A stretch of DNA of 14,352 bases from Bacteroidales bacterium UBA3389 (GCA_002358835.1 DEPP01000046.1:4371-18722); one strand, 5' to 3'. Positions 1 to 6,661 are shown, counted from the first letter of the stretch. Made by a program: numbers and translations. The notes: a model not told the origin generated them from the sequence alone.

Positions 1-590
1 TCGTCTGCATTACAAACAACATACTTTTGATCAGCATGGTTCTTAGAAGCAATTTCCCATTTAACACCTGTAGGGAATCCTCCACCGCCACGACCTCTTA
101 GGCCAGACAATTTAATCTCATCAATAACCTGTTGAGGAGTTAGCTCTGTCAAACATTTTGCAACAGCAGCGTATCCGTCGTTTGCAATATACTCTTCTAT
201 GTTTTCAGGATCGATGAATCCACAGTTACGCAAAGCTATACGTAATTGTTTTTTGTAGAAATTCATGTGCTTAGCGTCAGCAACATGTTCTTTCTTTTCA
301 GGGTCAGTGTAAAGCAATCTAGTAACCTTACGACCTTTTATAATGTGTTCTTCAATTATTTCTTGAGCATCTTCAGGTTTTACTTCTGTGTAGAAAGTGT
401 TGTCAGGCATAATCTTTACGATAGGACCTTTCTCACAAAAACCGAAACAACCTGTAAGAATAACTTGCACTTCTTCATTCAAGCCTTTTTCTGTCAAAGC
501 GGCTTGAAGATTTTTTGTAATCTCTTGGCTTCGAGATGCAGTACAGCCTGTACCTCCGCAGACCAAGATATGCATTTTATATTTCGCCAT
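1..590 (-). CDS. hndC: NADH-binding (NuoF-like) subunit of an [FeFe]-hydrogenase, HndC/HydB type, partial
   Basis: This is the N-terminal 196 residues of a flavoprotein subunit that takes electrons from or gives them to NAD(P)H in a cytoplasmic [FeFe]-hydrogenase complex. The reading was translated by hand from the minus strand. It opens with a thioredoxin-like [2Fe-2S] domain with Cys11, Cys16, Cys48 and Cys52 (CGGTGC and GCFGFC). Next comes the start of the NuoF core, with the glycine-rich nucleotide/FMN motif [12 protein letters not shown] (about 164-175) and then VVCNADE, where the window ends. A plain NuoF lacks the fused thioredoxin-like domain, so the HndC/HydB form is favoured. The ATG at 588-590 follows a strong GGAGGA ribosome site, unusual for this phylum. 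It lies 42 bases after hndB in the same operon. The C-terminal FeS domains and the hydrogenase gene (hndD) are expected beyond the left edge. Confidence 0.9.
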   Translation of the reverse strand, partial: MAKYKMHILVCGGTGCTASRSQEITKNLQAALTEKGLNEEVQVILTGCFGFCEKGPIVKIMPDNTFYTEVKPEDAQEIIEEHIIKGRKVTRLLYTDPEKKEHVADAKHMNFYKKQLRIALRNCGFIDPENIEEYIANDGYAAVAKCLTELTPQQVIDEIKLSGLRGRGGGGFPTGVKWEIASKNHADQKYVVCNAD

Positions 591-632
591 ATATGTTTCC
601 TCCAATTTATTTGATAAACCTTGTTATTGAAT

Positions 633-1004
633 TTACTTTGCGATTACACCATCAACAAGTTCGCCTTTGGCAATATACTTATCGAGAATTTCATCTGCTT
701 TTGCGTTATCGACATTTCCGAACACCACAGGTTCTTTTCCCGGAAGTGTAACCTCAATAGTCGGTTCTGCATTGCAGTGTCCCATACAATCGCTTTGAGT
801 TAGGATAATTTCCAACCCCTTTTCGTCGGCTTGTTTCAACATATAGTCGAAAACGGATTTGGCACCGGCTGCAATTCCACAAGTAGCCATTGCAACTTTC
901 ACTTGAGCCAAATCATCTCTCTTGCCTTTGATTCTTGTGTCCATTCTTTCGTGGGCACTTTTTTTCAAAGCTTGCAAGTCTGATAAAGATTTTATTTGCA
1001 CCAT
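633..1004 (-). CDS. hndB: (2Fe-2S) ferredoxin-domain subunit of NADP-reducing hydrogenase, HndB-like
   Basis: A 123-residue small subunit of an electron-bifurcating-type hydrogenase; HndB proteins carry a thioredoxin-like [2Fe-2S] fold and sit beside HndC. Visible motifs are TCGIAAGA around Cys42 and SDCMGHCNAEP with Cys73 and Cys77, the latter matching the CxGxCxxEP half of the cluster site. The place of a fourth ligand, four residues after Cys42, holds Gly47. I recall the same CGIAAG form in other HndB proteins, so it is probably a family trait rather than damage. Length is usual for the family. It is the first gene of the operon: no gene is found upstream on this strand in the next 330 bases, so the usual hndA (NuoE-like) neighbour is missing here. 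hndC follows after 42 bases. Confidence 0.85.
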   Translation of the reverse strand: MVQIKSLSDLQALKKSAHERMDTRIKGKRDDLAQVKVAMATCGIAAGAKSVFDYMLKQADEKGLEIILTQSDCMGHCNAEPTIEVTLPGKEPVVFGNVDNAKADEILDKYIAKGELVDGVIAK

Positions 1005-1077
1005 TTCTTTGATGTATTATTTTGTATTATAAAAGTTCTTAATGATAATCTAAAAAAAACATTCAGATTATCCGACC

Positions 1078-1086
1078 GCAAATATA
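1078..1086 (-). promoter_or_regulatory. Candidate Bacteroidetes -7 promoter element for the hnd operon
   Basis: On the minus strand this reads TATATTTGC, a full match to the TAnnTTTG(C) element used by the Bacteroidetes primary sigma factor. No clear TTTG -33 box is seen at the usual spacing. Transcription would start near 1071-1073, giving a leader of roughly 65-70 bases before hndB. Inferred from sequence only. Confidence 0.5.
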
Positions 1087-1189
1087 GTTCTATTTTTCTA
1101 AATAAAGAATCTTTTTGTCGAAAAAAATCAATTTTTAATTGAAATTATTTTTTTTGAGAGAAAAATTAGGCTGTTACAAAAAAAATAAC

Positions 1190-1198
1190 TATTATTGC
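1190..1198 (+). promoter_or_regulatory. Weak -7-like element upstream of the hypothetical gene
   Basis: The plus strand reads TATTATTGC, one mismatch from TAnnTTTGC, about 142 bases before the chosen start at 1340. The repeat array lies between this site and the gene, so if the site is used the array would be transcribed as part of the leader. Confidence 0.22.
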
Positions 1199-1240
1199 AA
1201 AACTAAATTTTGACGGATTTAAGTCTCGAAATTTTAATTC

Positions 1241-1325
1241 TTTGTTTCGTTCGACTGATTCTTGATTTCAGTGAAATGAATCTTGATTTTAATTTTTTGT
1301 TTCTTGAATTCGATATTGTTAAATC
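1241..1325 (+). repeat. Intergenic array of a degenerate 21-bp unit (array A)
   Basis: Four consecutive units at 1241-1261, 1262-1282, 1283-1303 and 1304-1325 (21, 21, 21 and 22 bases). The first three begin TTTGTTTCGT, TTGATTTCAG and TTGATTTTAA, and end GATTC, GAATC and GTTTC. The fourth is worn. The same unit and period appear in three other intergenic regions of the window. The array ends 14 bases before the ATG of the following gene. A TTG inside unit 3 (1283) can be read as an upstream start for that gene, but this is a product of the repeat. Confidence 0.8.
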
Positions 1326-1339
1326 AAAAACCGCTAATT

Positions 1340-1756
1340 ATGAATAATGTAATTGAGCTGAGAAAAGGTTATGGCGATTTGCTTTTTGGACAAAATGTCG
1401 AACAAGTGCTTGGAATCATTGGTAAACCATCGGAAGTTGAGCAGATAGGTGAAGAGGTTGAAATTCCCACCACCGTATTGCATTATGACGAACAAGGATT
1501 GTCTTTATTCTTTGAAACAGATGCAAATGAAAATCTTGTTTGTATTAACATAGAGTCAGAAGATATGACTTTGTTTGGCGAAAAGATTGTTGGCAAAACC
1601 ACAAAGCAAATTGAACAATTATTGAAAGACAATGGTGTAAAGGATATTGAATCCGACAAAGAGGAGTGGGGCGAAGAGCGATTGGGAAGCGAGTTGTATT
1701 CGATAGATTTTTATTTTGCAGATGACAAGTTGGAGTCAGTTACAATCGGCAGATAG
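1340..1756 (+). CDS. Conserved-looking hypothetical protein, acidic, small
   Basis: A 138-residue soluble protein with no signal peptide and no membrane segment. I do not recognise the family. It opens with a short beta-rich stretch containing FGQNVEQVLGIIGKP (about residues 15-29), a pattern of a glycine-aromatic strand followed by a helix and a Gly-Lys-Pro turn. It goes on to alternating hydrophobic strands (LHYDEQGLSLFFE, LVCINIES) and ends YSIDFYFADDKLESVTIGR. The layout, two related strand-helix halves in a very acidic protein, recalls small immunity-type or SMI1-like folds, but that is only an impression. The ATG at 1340 is preferred to a TTG at 1283 because the latter lies inside the repeat array. 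The next gene overlaps its last 35 bases, so the two are probably co-translated. Confidence 0.7.
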   Translation: MNNVIELRKGYGDLLFGQNVEQVLGIIGKPSEVEQIGEEVEIPTTVLHYDEQGLSLFFETDANENLVCINIESEDMTLFGEKIVGKTTKQIEQLLKDNGVKDIESDKEEWGEERLGSELYSIDFYFADDKLESVTIGR

Positions 1757-2354
1757 TGTAAGGAATCTTTTTCCGACGTCTTATTTTCCGCCGATTTCGT
1801 ATTTTGTTTTGGCAAGACAATATTCAGGAATTACGATTGACGGTTGCGAACACTACATAAAACAAACTGTTCGCAACCGAGCGGATATTCTTTCTGCAAA
1901 CGGAGTTCTTTCGTTGGTTGTTCCTGTGTTAAGAAATAAAGAAGCAAGACTTTCAAGTCAAGATGTGTTGATTGATTACAAAACTTTGTGGCAACGCAAT
2001 CACTTGAGGGCAATTCGTTCTGCTTATGGAAAGACTGCGTATTTCGATTATTATTTTCCGGAAATTGAAAACATTATAATGTCTTCGCCCGAAAAACTTA
2101 TCGAACTAAACACTCGAATAACAACTTGGGTGTTTGATAAGATGAATCTTAAGATAGAATTGACTAAAACAAAAGAATATATTGCTGAAATCGAGAATGA
2201 TTTTCGTAATATTTTTTTTAAAAGAAATAAAAAGGAGGAATACAAAAACAAACCTTATTTTCAAGCCTTTTGCGATAGGTTTCAGTTTGTCAATGATTTG
2301 TCTTGTTTGGATTTGTTGTTTAATATGGGAAGCGAATCTTCAAACTATCTGTAA
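1722..2354 (+). CDS. wbqC: WbqC-like family protein
   Basis: About 210 residues from the ATG at 1722. The family hallmark FPTSYFPPISYF (residues about 17-28) is present, followed by the conserved core around GCEHYIKQTVRNRADI and LVVPVL. WbqC proteins occur in O-antigen and glycan gene clusters and beside unrelated genes in Bacteroidetes; their biochemical activity is not settled, and no sugar genes lie nearby here. The start is uncertain. Members usually begin only a few residues before the PTSYFPP motif, but here no ATG, GTG or TTG exists between the upstream stop (1756) and the motif. The nearest in-frame ATG is 1722, inside the upstream gene in the +1 frame, with a TTG at 1716 as an alternative. 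Overlap with the previous gene suggests translational coupling. Convergent with porD. Confidence 0.82.
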   Translation: MTSWSQLQSADSVRNLFPTSYFPPISYFVLARQYSGITIDGCEHYIKQTVRNRADILSANGVLSLVVPVLRNKEARLSSQDVLIDYKTLWQRNHLRAIRSAYGKTAYFDYYFPEIENIIMSSPEKLIELNTRITTWVFDKMNLKIELTKTKEYIAEIENDFRNIFFKRNKKEEYKNKPYFQAFCDRFQFVNDLSCLDLLFNMGSESSNYL

Positions 2355-2367
2355 CAGATAGTGTTTT
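2344..2367. terminator. Hairpin between convergent wbqC and porD, possible bidirectional terminator
   Basis: A perfect inverted repeat, ACTATCTG with loop TAA and CAGATAGT (arms 2344-2351 and 2355-2362). The TAA stop codon of wbqC forms the loop. A short T run (GTTTTG) follows on the plus strand and GTTTG on the minus strand. The T runs are weak, so termination is likely but not certain. Confidence 0.5.
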
Positions 2368-2376
2368 GATTCTGTA

Positions 2377-3279
2377 TTATCTTGTTTGGTTAATTTGTTC
2401 GTATTTGTTGGTATTAGCAGGGTTTATTTCCTTTAATAAGGTTATTACTCTGGATTTTTCGTTTTCGGGAGCACCTTTGAAAATATTTACAATTTCATCT
2501 GCTTTTGCGTCAAAAAATTGTTGAACTGCAACAAGGTTTGATTTCTCTCTGTGAGCTTTTTTTATGTTTTCAAGAGATTCGATGATGTTGTTTCGAGCCT
2601 CAGCTTGGCTTTCACCACCCATCATATCCAATCCTAAACGATGATATTGGTAACTCGCATCTCGCAAGTAGCGATATGTGGTATTAGTATAGTTTTCCAA
2701 CATCCAATATTTGTTTTTCTGGTTTTCAGAACGTTTCCATCCTTTATTTGGAGAACGTTGTGAGGCAGTAACAATATTACTACATATATTGAAATACTCT
2801 GTACCTCCGTTCAATTCGAACGAATCCGCGTCCAATGCCAAGAAATAATAGAGATAAAAGGCTATTGTTGAAATCAAATTGCTTGTATAGTTGTTTTCTT
2901 CGAACTCAAAGCTTTGTCCGTCTATGTATTTGAAAGTAAAATCTTGTTCTTGTGTGTTTAGAAGAGTTGTGGTGTAAGTTGAACCATAAACAGGACGGCG
3001 AAGCTGAACATTGATGTCTCCAGAGAAATCTTCTTGGGTTGCATGCGTTTTGATGTTTATCGAGATGCTTCCTTCGATTCTTTCAAATTCCTCGTATGTT
3101 TTATTGGTCCAGCTGCGTTGATTGATAAATTCGTTGAGCAATTCTTGAATGTTTTGAAATACAGTCTTATCTGTTCCCTGTATCTGTGAGGAATTGACAC
3201 TCACACTTATTCTAAATTCTTGAGAAATAAGATTTGAGGATAAAAGAATCGCAAATAATAACAGCCAAACCTTTTTCAT
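2377..3279 (-). CDS. porD: Type IX secretion system protein PorD (DUF4835 family)
   Basis: A 300-residue exported protein of the DUF4835 family, which includes PorD of Porphyromonas gingivalis, a protein needed for type IX secretion and gliding-related export in Bacteroidetes. A signal peptide is clear: MKKVW, a hydrophobic stretch to about residue 18, then cleavage probably near ISQ-EF. The mature part begins with the beta strand EFRISVSVNSSQIQGTD, typical of the family, continues with LRRPVYGSTY (about 98-107), and has a long C-terminal helical region containing YRYLRDASYQYHRLGLDMM. Length is normal. It is the last gene of the operon, 18 bases after coaBC. In many Bacteroidetes recN follows; here the operon ends and a convergent gene comes next. 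The exact mechanical role of PorD is not known. Confidence 0.9.
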   Translation of the reverse strand: MKKVWLLLFAILLSSNLISQEFRISVSVNSSQIQGTDKTVFQNIQELLNEFINQRSWTNKTYEEFERIEGSISINIKTHATQEDFSGDINVQLRRPVYGSTYTTTLLNTQEQDFTFKYIDGQSFEFEENNYTSNLISTIAFYLYYFLALDADSFELNGGTEYFNICSNIVTASQRSPNKGWKRSENQKNKYWMLENYTNTTYRYLRDASYQYHRLGLDMMGGESQAEARNNIIESLENIKKAHREKSNLVAVQQFFDAKADEIVNIFKGAPENEKSRVITLLKEINPANTNKYEQINQTR

Positions 3280-3297
3280 ATATGACGATGTTTAGAA

Positions 3298-4506
3298 TTA
3301 AAACTTGCTTTCTTTTTCTTTTATTGTGTCAATCAACTTTGAAACGACATCTTCGGCGATTTCGGACTTGCTTTTTAAGTCTGTTTTTGTCATATTGCCG
3401 TTTGAGTCTATTATTGTTACTTTATTTGTATCGAATCCAAAGCATGCGTTTTTGTCATTCAACGAATTAAGGACAATGAAATCAAGATTCTTTTTGCTCA
3501 ATTTTTGTTTTGCGTTATTCTCTTCGTCATTAGTTTCTAAGGCAAAGCCGACAAGAGTTTGCTTATCAGTTTTCATTCTTCCCAATTGAGCAAGTATGTC
3601 TTTGGTTGGCTGTAATTCTATGTTGAGAACGTTATCTGCTTTTTTGACTTTTTGAGAGAATACGTTTTTTGGCGTATAGTCGGCAACGGCTGCTGAAAGT
3701 ATTGCAACATCTGCTTGTTCGAATTCTTTAACTGTTGCATTGTACATTTGCTCTGCGGACTTTACGTCGATTCTTTCAATATTACAGTTTTTTGTATTCA
3801 AGTGGGTAGGACCTGCAATCAACTTTACCAAAGCCCCTTTTGCTGCAAGAGATTCTGCAATTGCAAACCCCATCTTGCCGGATGAGTTATTACCGATAAA
3901 TCTTACTGGATCGATTTGTTCGTACGTCGGTCCTGCTGTAACGCATATTGTTTTGCCTGCAAGTATTTTTGATTTGGTAATGTGGTTGTTTACGAAAGCA
4001 AAAATCTCTTCTGGTTCTGCCATTCTTCCATCACCATTTGCTCCGCACGCAAGCTCACCGCATTTGGGTGAAATAATGTTTACACCTCTTGAGGCGAGTA
4101 TTTGCAAGTTGTTTTGCACTCCTTTGTTCGCATACATCTTGGTATTCATTGCAGGAGCTAAGAAAACATCTTTGTCAAATGCCAAAAGGGTAGTGGAAAT
4201 ACAATCATCGGCAATAGCGTTTGCGTATTTACCGATAATGTTTGCCGTAGCCGGTGCAACGATGTAATAATCCGCCCAATCTGCTATGCTGATATGCTCC
4301 GTCATATCTTTGTTTCCTGCAAACATATCGCTATAAACAAGATTGTCGGACAAAGTTTGAAGAGTTGCTTCAGTTACAAAATTTAATGCGTTTTTTGTAA
4401 CAACAACCTTAACCTTGTGTCCGGCTTTTCTGAACAGTCTTATCAAAAACGGTATCTTGTATGCGGCTATTCCTCCGCTGATTGCAATCACCACATTTGC
4501 TTTCAT
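3298..4506 (-). CDS. coaBC: Bifunctional phosphopantothenoylcysteine decarboxylase / phosphopantothenate-cysteine ligase
   Basis: A 402-residue cytoplasmic enzyme that carries out two steps of coenzyme A synthesis: joining cysteine to 4'-phosphopantothenate (CoaB, C-terminal half) and FMN-dependent decarboxylation of the product (CoaC, N-terminal half). CoaC features are SGGIAAYK (10-17) for FMN binding, the catalytic His71 in MTEHISIADW, PAMN (118-121), and the catalytic-flap Cys154 in GELACGANGDGRMAEP. CoaB features are TAGPTYEQIDPVRFIGNNSSGKMG (in two parts, 190-201 and 202-213), SAAVADYTP (271-279), and the basic KVKK at 286-289 with its conserved lysine. All key residues are present, so it should be active. 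It sits 36 bases after the omega gene and 18 before porD, the standard Bacteroidetes arrangement. Confidence 0.97.
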   Translation of the reverse strand: MKANVVIAISGGIAAYKIPFLIRLFRKAGHKVKVVVTKNALNFVTEATLQTLSDNLVYSDMFAGNKDMTEHISIADWADYYIVAPATANIIGKYANAIADDCISTTLLAFDKDVFLAPAMNTKMYANKGVQNNLQILASRGVNIISPKCGELACGANGDGRMAEPEEIFAFVNNHITKSKILAGKTICVTAGPTYEQIDPVRFIGNNSSGKMGFAIAESLAAKGALVKLIAGPTHLNTKNCNIERIDVKSAEQMYNATVKEFEQADVAILSAAVADYTPKNVFSQKVKKADNVLNIELQPTKDILAQLGRMKTDKQTLVGFALETNDEENNAKQKLSKKNLDFIVLNSLNDKNACFGFDTNKVTIIDSNGNMTKTDLKSKSEIAEDVVSKLIDTIKEKESKF

Positions 4507-4542
4507 AGTCGTATGAAGGCTGTACCGAATTTATCGGAATGT

Positions 4543-4881
4543 TTATTTATCTTTGTTTTCTGCAGTTTCTGTGGTTGGTTTTTTGTAAACCAACTTATCA
4601 TCCAAGTATTCCTTTATAGAAATCAAGTAAGGCTTTGGAAGTTGTTCGTAAAATTTTGCAACCTCTATTTGTTCGTGGTTTTCGGAATTTTCATCCATTC
4701 CTTCGGTTATTGCAAATTCTTCTATCTTTTTATACAATTCTTGTTTTAAGTCTGCGGCAATCTGATCTGATCTCTTACTTAACATAGCAATAGACTCGTA
4801 AACGTTACCTGTAACATTAACAAAGTCATTCAAATTTCTGGTTTTGATACTTGTGTCTGCTTTTGTCTTCTTGTAATCCAT
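4543..4881 (-). CDS. rpoZ: RNA polymerase omega-like (Rpb6-type) subunit
   Basis: A 112-residue protein. The segment NVTGNVYESIAMLSKRSDQIAADLKQEL (about 22-49, given here as NVTGNVYESIAMLS and KRSDQIAADLKQEL) matches the omega/Rpb6 fold, in which an asparagine, a hydrophobic helix and a basic SKR-type turn contact the beta' subunit. A charged region follows, then a C-terminal tail rich in Thr, Glu and Lys. Gene order settles the call: in Bacteroidetes a divergent omega gene lies between bamD and coaBC. It begins 4 bases after the end of bamD, so translation is likely coupled. The role is assembly and stability of RNA polymerase. Confidence 0.88.
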   Translation of the reverse strand: MDYKKTKADTSIKTRNLNDFVNVTGNVYESIAMLSKRSDQIAADLKQELYKKIEEFAITEGMDENSENHEQIEVAKFYEQLPKPYLISIKEYLDDKLVYKKPTTETAENKDK

Positions 4882-4885
4882 GTTT

Positions 4886-5719
4886 CTAATTGTCTTTATT
4901 TGATGTCGTGTTAATCGTTTCTAATTTCTTCTTTACGTTATTGTAAATGCCCTCGAGTTTTTCTGATTTCGTTTTATCCGTCATGTTGGAAAAAACAACC
5001 TGATAGCGTTCATAGTCCATCAGAACAATCTCGTAGCGTTCTTTTTGTTTGCTTTCTACGCTCTTTTCTGCAAATTCATATCCCGCAAGTACAATGTAAT
5101 ACATCGCATCTTCTCTATACTGCGTTGCATCGGGATAATTGTTTAGGAAATTCTTAAGACTTGTTTGTGCTGCTTGATATGCTTCAGTCTTATAGTAGTT
5201 ATAAGCGTTTGTATAGTCCTTTTTGATGAGTTTCTCTCTTAATTCGTCCATGAATTTGTTTGCTTGCTCAACTTTATCTGACTTTGGATACTTGTCAATG
5301 TAGGTTTGGAAGTTGTTGATAGCCTGTTTTGTCAATGTCTGATCAAGAGAGTATTCGGGTGATTCAAGATATTTGCAATAGGCTGCTTGAAACAATGCTT
5401 CCTCTGCGTATTTCGAATAAGGAAACCATTTAACGAAGCTTTCAAATTGGTAAGCTGCCGAATAGTAATCCCCACCACCTAAAAGCGATTTGCCATAGTA
5501 CAGATTTACAAGCTCGGCTTTTTCTCTTCCTCTCGAATATAATAACAAGTTTTCGAACAATTGAGTGGCATGAAAGTAGTCTTTTCTTTCGTAAGCCTTC
5601 ATTGCCGCCTCGAATTTGGCATCTTGGTCGTTGCTCTCTAAGAGTTTTTTGTGTTTACTCGAACAAGAAACTCCCAAAACGGCAACCAATATATATAAAA
5701 TTAAAAATGCTCTCTTCAT
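4886..5719 (-). CDS. bamD: Outer membrane protein assembly lipoprotein BamD
   Basis: A 277-residue lipoprotein of the beta-barrel assembly machine, which inserts proteins into the outer membrane. It has a lipoprotein signal: charged MKR, a hydrophobic core, and a lipobox ending LGVSC, so Cys19 would be the lipidated residue. The mature part is made of TPR-like helical repeats: AAMKAYERKDYFHATQLFE (about 38-56), the GGDYYSAAYQFESFVKWFP segment (about 77-95), QAINNFQTYIDKYPKS (131-146), and AYQAAQTSLKNFLNNYP (about 180-196). The tail is charged and poorly conserved. It is the first gene of the bamD-omega-coaBC-porD operon. A full -7 promoter element lies only a few bases before the ATG. Confidence 0.93.
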   Translation of the reverse strand: MKRAFLILYILVAVLGVSCSSKHKKLLESNDQDAKFEAAMKAYERKDYFHATQLFENLLLYSRGREKAELVNLYYGKSLLGGGDYYSAAYQFESFVKWFPYSKYAEEALFQAAYCKYLESPEYSLDQTLTKQAINNFQTYIDKYPKSDKVEQANKFMDELREKLIKKDYTNAYNYYKTEAYQAAQTSLKNFLNNYPDATQYREDAMYYIVLAGYEFAEKSVESKQKERYEIVLMDYERYQVVFSNMTDKTKSEKLEGIYNNVKKKLETINTTSNKDN

Positions 5720-5725
5720 AATTTT

Positions 5726-5754
5726 GCAAAGGTATGGAATATTTTTGAGTCAAA
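5726..5754 (-). promoter_or_regulatory. Candidate promoter of the bamD operon
   Basis: On the minus strand TACCTTTGC (5726-5734) fully matches the Bacteroidetes -7 element. A TTTG at 5751-5754 stands 16 bases upstream, slightly closer than the usual 19. The bamD ATG begins only 6 bases after the element. The start of transcription would therefore fall at or within a few bases of the ATG, giving a leaderless or nearly leaderless message. Confidence 0.55.
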
Positions 5755-5778
5755 CGCAGTTTTTGAAGACATATTTTG

Positions 5779-5787
5779 TATTTTTGC
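5779..5787 (+). promoter_or_regulatory. Candidate -7 promoter element for mtgA
   Basis: The plus strand reads TATTTTTGC, a full TAnnTTTGC match, 46 bases before the mtgA ATG. No -33 TTTG is seen at the right distance. It is back to back with the bamD promoter in the 114-base divergent gap. Confidence 0.4.
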
Positions 5788-5833
5788 AAGAAAAAACGCT
5801 CCAAAAGCAAAGAAAAAACTCTAATATCAGCGT

Positions 5834-6550
5834 ATGAGTAAAGGAAAATCAAAAAAGATAACCGTGGGAAAGGTGTTCAAATGGATTGGAATAGTGATTC
5901 TTTCCTACATTGTTTTGACTGTGTCGCTTACTGCGCTATATACGGTGGTTAATCCGCCGATTACGTTTCTCATGGTGCAGAGATGTTTTCAGCAGGCTTT
6001 TGATGACAATCGTGAAGTAAGGTTGGAGAAAGATTGGGTGAGCTTTGAGGAAATTTCTCCTAATATGGTAAAAGCCGTAATGGCGGCTGAGGATAACCGA
6101 TTCAAAACTCATAACGGCTTTGACTTTGAAGAAATCAAACGAGCAAGAGAAGACGCAAAACGAACCGGCAAAAGACCGAGAGGAGCAAGTACGATCAGTC
6201 AGCAGACGGCAAAAAACGTTTTTCTGTGGAACGGAAGAAATTATTTGAGAAAAGGATTGGAGGTTTACCAAACGGTGTTAATAGAAACTTTTTGGAGCAA
6301 ACGCAGAATCATGGAAGTGTATTTGAATGTCATAGAGTTTGGTGACGGAATCTATGGTGTGGAAGCGGCATCGCAACACTACTTTGGAAAATCGGCAAAC
6401 AAACTTACAAAGCGTCAGGCTGCTCTTTTGGCAAGTGCTTTGCCAAATCCCTTAAAGCGAAATCCTGCTTCGCCAAACCGAAAACTTAATCGTAAAGCAG
6501 ACAGAGTAATGTTTTTGATGAACAGAGTAGGCTCAGCCGATTTGGAATAA
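5834..6550 (+). CDS. mtgA: Monofunctional peptidoglycan glycosyltransferase MtgA
   Basis: A 238-residue inner-membrane enzyme that polymerises lipid II into glycan strands. It has a short basic cytoplasmic tail, one membrane helix (about residues 16-38), and a single GT51 domain facing the periplasm. The family motifs are in order: AAEDNRF (84-90) with catalytic Glu86, GASTISQQTAKNVFL (117-131), and the RRIMEVYLNVIEFG segment (157-170) with the second key glutamate at 161. GIYGVEAASQHYFGKSA (172-188) and ALLASALPNP follow. There is no transpeptidase domain, which separates it from class A penicillin-binding proteins, and the length fits MtgA. It is transcribed away from bamD. A repeat array begins at its stop codon. 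Confidence 0.96.
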   Translation: MSKGKSKKITVGKVFKWIGIVILSYIVLTVSLTALYTVVNPPITFLMVQRCFQQAFDDNREVRLEKDWVSFEEISPNMVKAVMAAEDNRFKTHNGFDFEEIKRAREDAKRTGKRPRGASTISQQTAKNVFLWNGRNYLRKGLEVYQTVLIETFWSKRRIMEVYLNVIEFGDGIYGVEAASQHYFGKSANKLTKRQAALLASALPNPLKRNPASPNRKLNRKADRVMFLMNRVGSADLE

Positions 6551-6657
6551 AACAAAGATTCAACCATTCCGAAAAGCCCGAAAAATAAAACAAAGAAACA
6601 AAAAAATAAAACAAAGATTCGTTCGAGCGAAATCAAGATTCATTTTTCTGAAACAAA
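6544..6657 (-). repeat. Intergenic array of the 21-bp unit (array B)
   Basis: Read on the minus strand, four clean units occupy 6637-6657, 6616-6636, 6595-6615 and 6574-6594, each exactly 21 bases. They begin TTTGTTTCAG, TTGATTTCGC, TTTGTTTTAT and TTTGTTTTAT. The first two end GAATC and the third GTTTC. A shortened piece follows (6557-6573, ending GAATC), then the first 13 bases of another unit (6544-6556) running into the mtgA stop codon. The stretch 6559-6661 aligns without gaps to array C (10809-10911) in inverted orientation, with 92 of 103 bases identical by hand count. Confidence 0.85.
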
Positions 6658-6661
6658 GAAA

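Larger units (their letters stand above)
1005..1339. other. Divergent intergenic region between hndB and the hypothetical gene
   Basis: 335 bases without a convincing gene. It is very AT-rich with several A and T runs (around 1051-1058 and 1123-1154). It holds the hnd promoter, a weak plus-strand promoter candidate, and the 21-bp-period repeat array, each listed separately. No tRNA and no clear terminator is seen. Confidence 0.7.

Noticed and set aside
246..614. 122-residue open frame on the plus strand
   Set aside because: Antisense to hndC, with a low-complexity Phe/Cys-rich reading typical of a shadow frame.
633..1004. Broken hndB because the fourth cluster cysteine is absent
   Set aside because: The CGIAAG form is, as far as I recall, normal in HndB-type subunits, and the frame and length are intact.
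1241..1325. CRISPR array
   Set aside because: The repeats are directly joined with no unique spacers, vary between units, and no cas gene is present.
1283..1339. Upstream TTG start for the hypothetical gene, adding a hydrophobic N-terminus
   Set aside because: The TTG and most of the added codons are repeat-unit sequence; the ATG at 1340 gives a protein that begins normally.
3740..4267. 175-residue open frame on the plus strand
   Set aside because: It is fully antisense to coaBC, whose catalytic motifs are all intact; it shows no family features.
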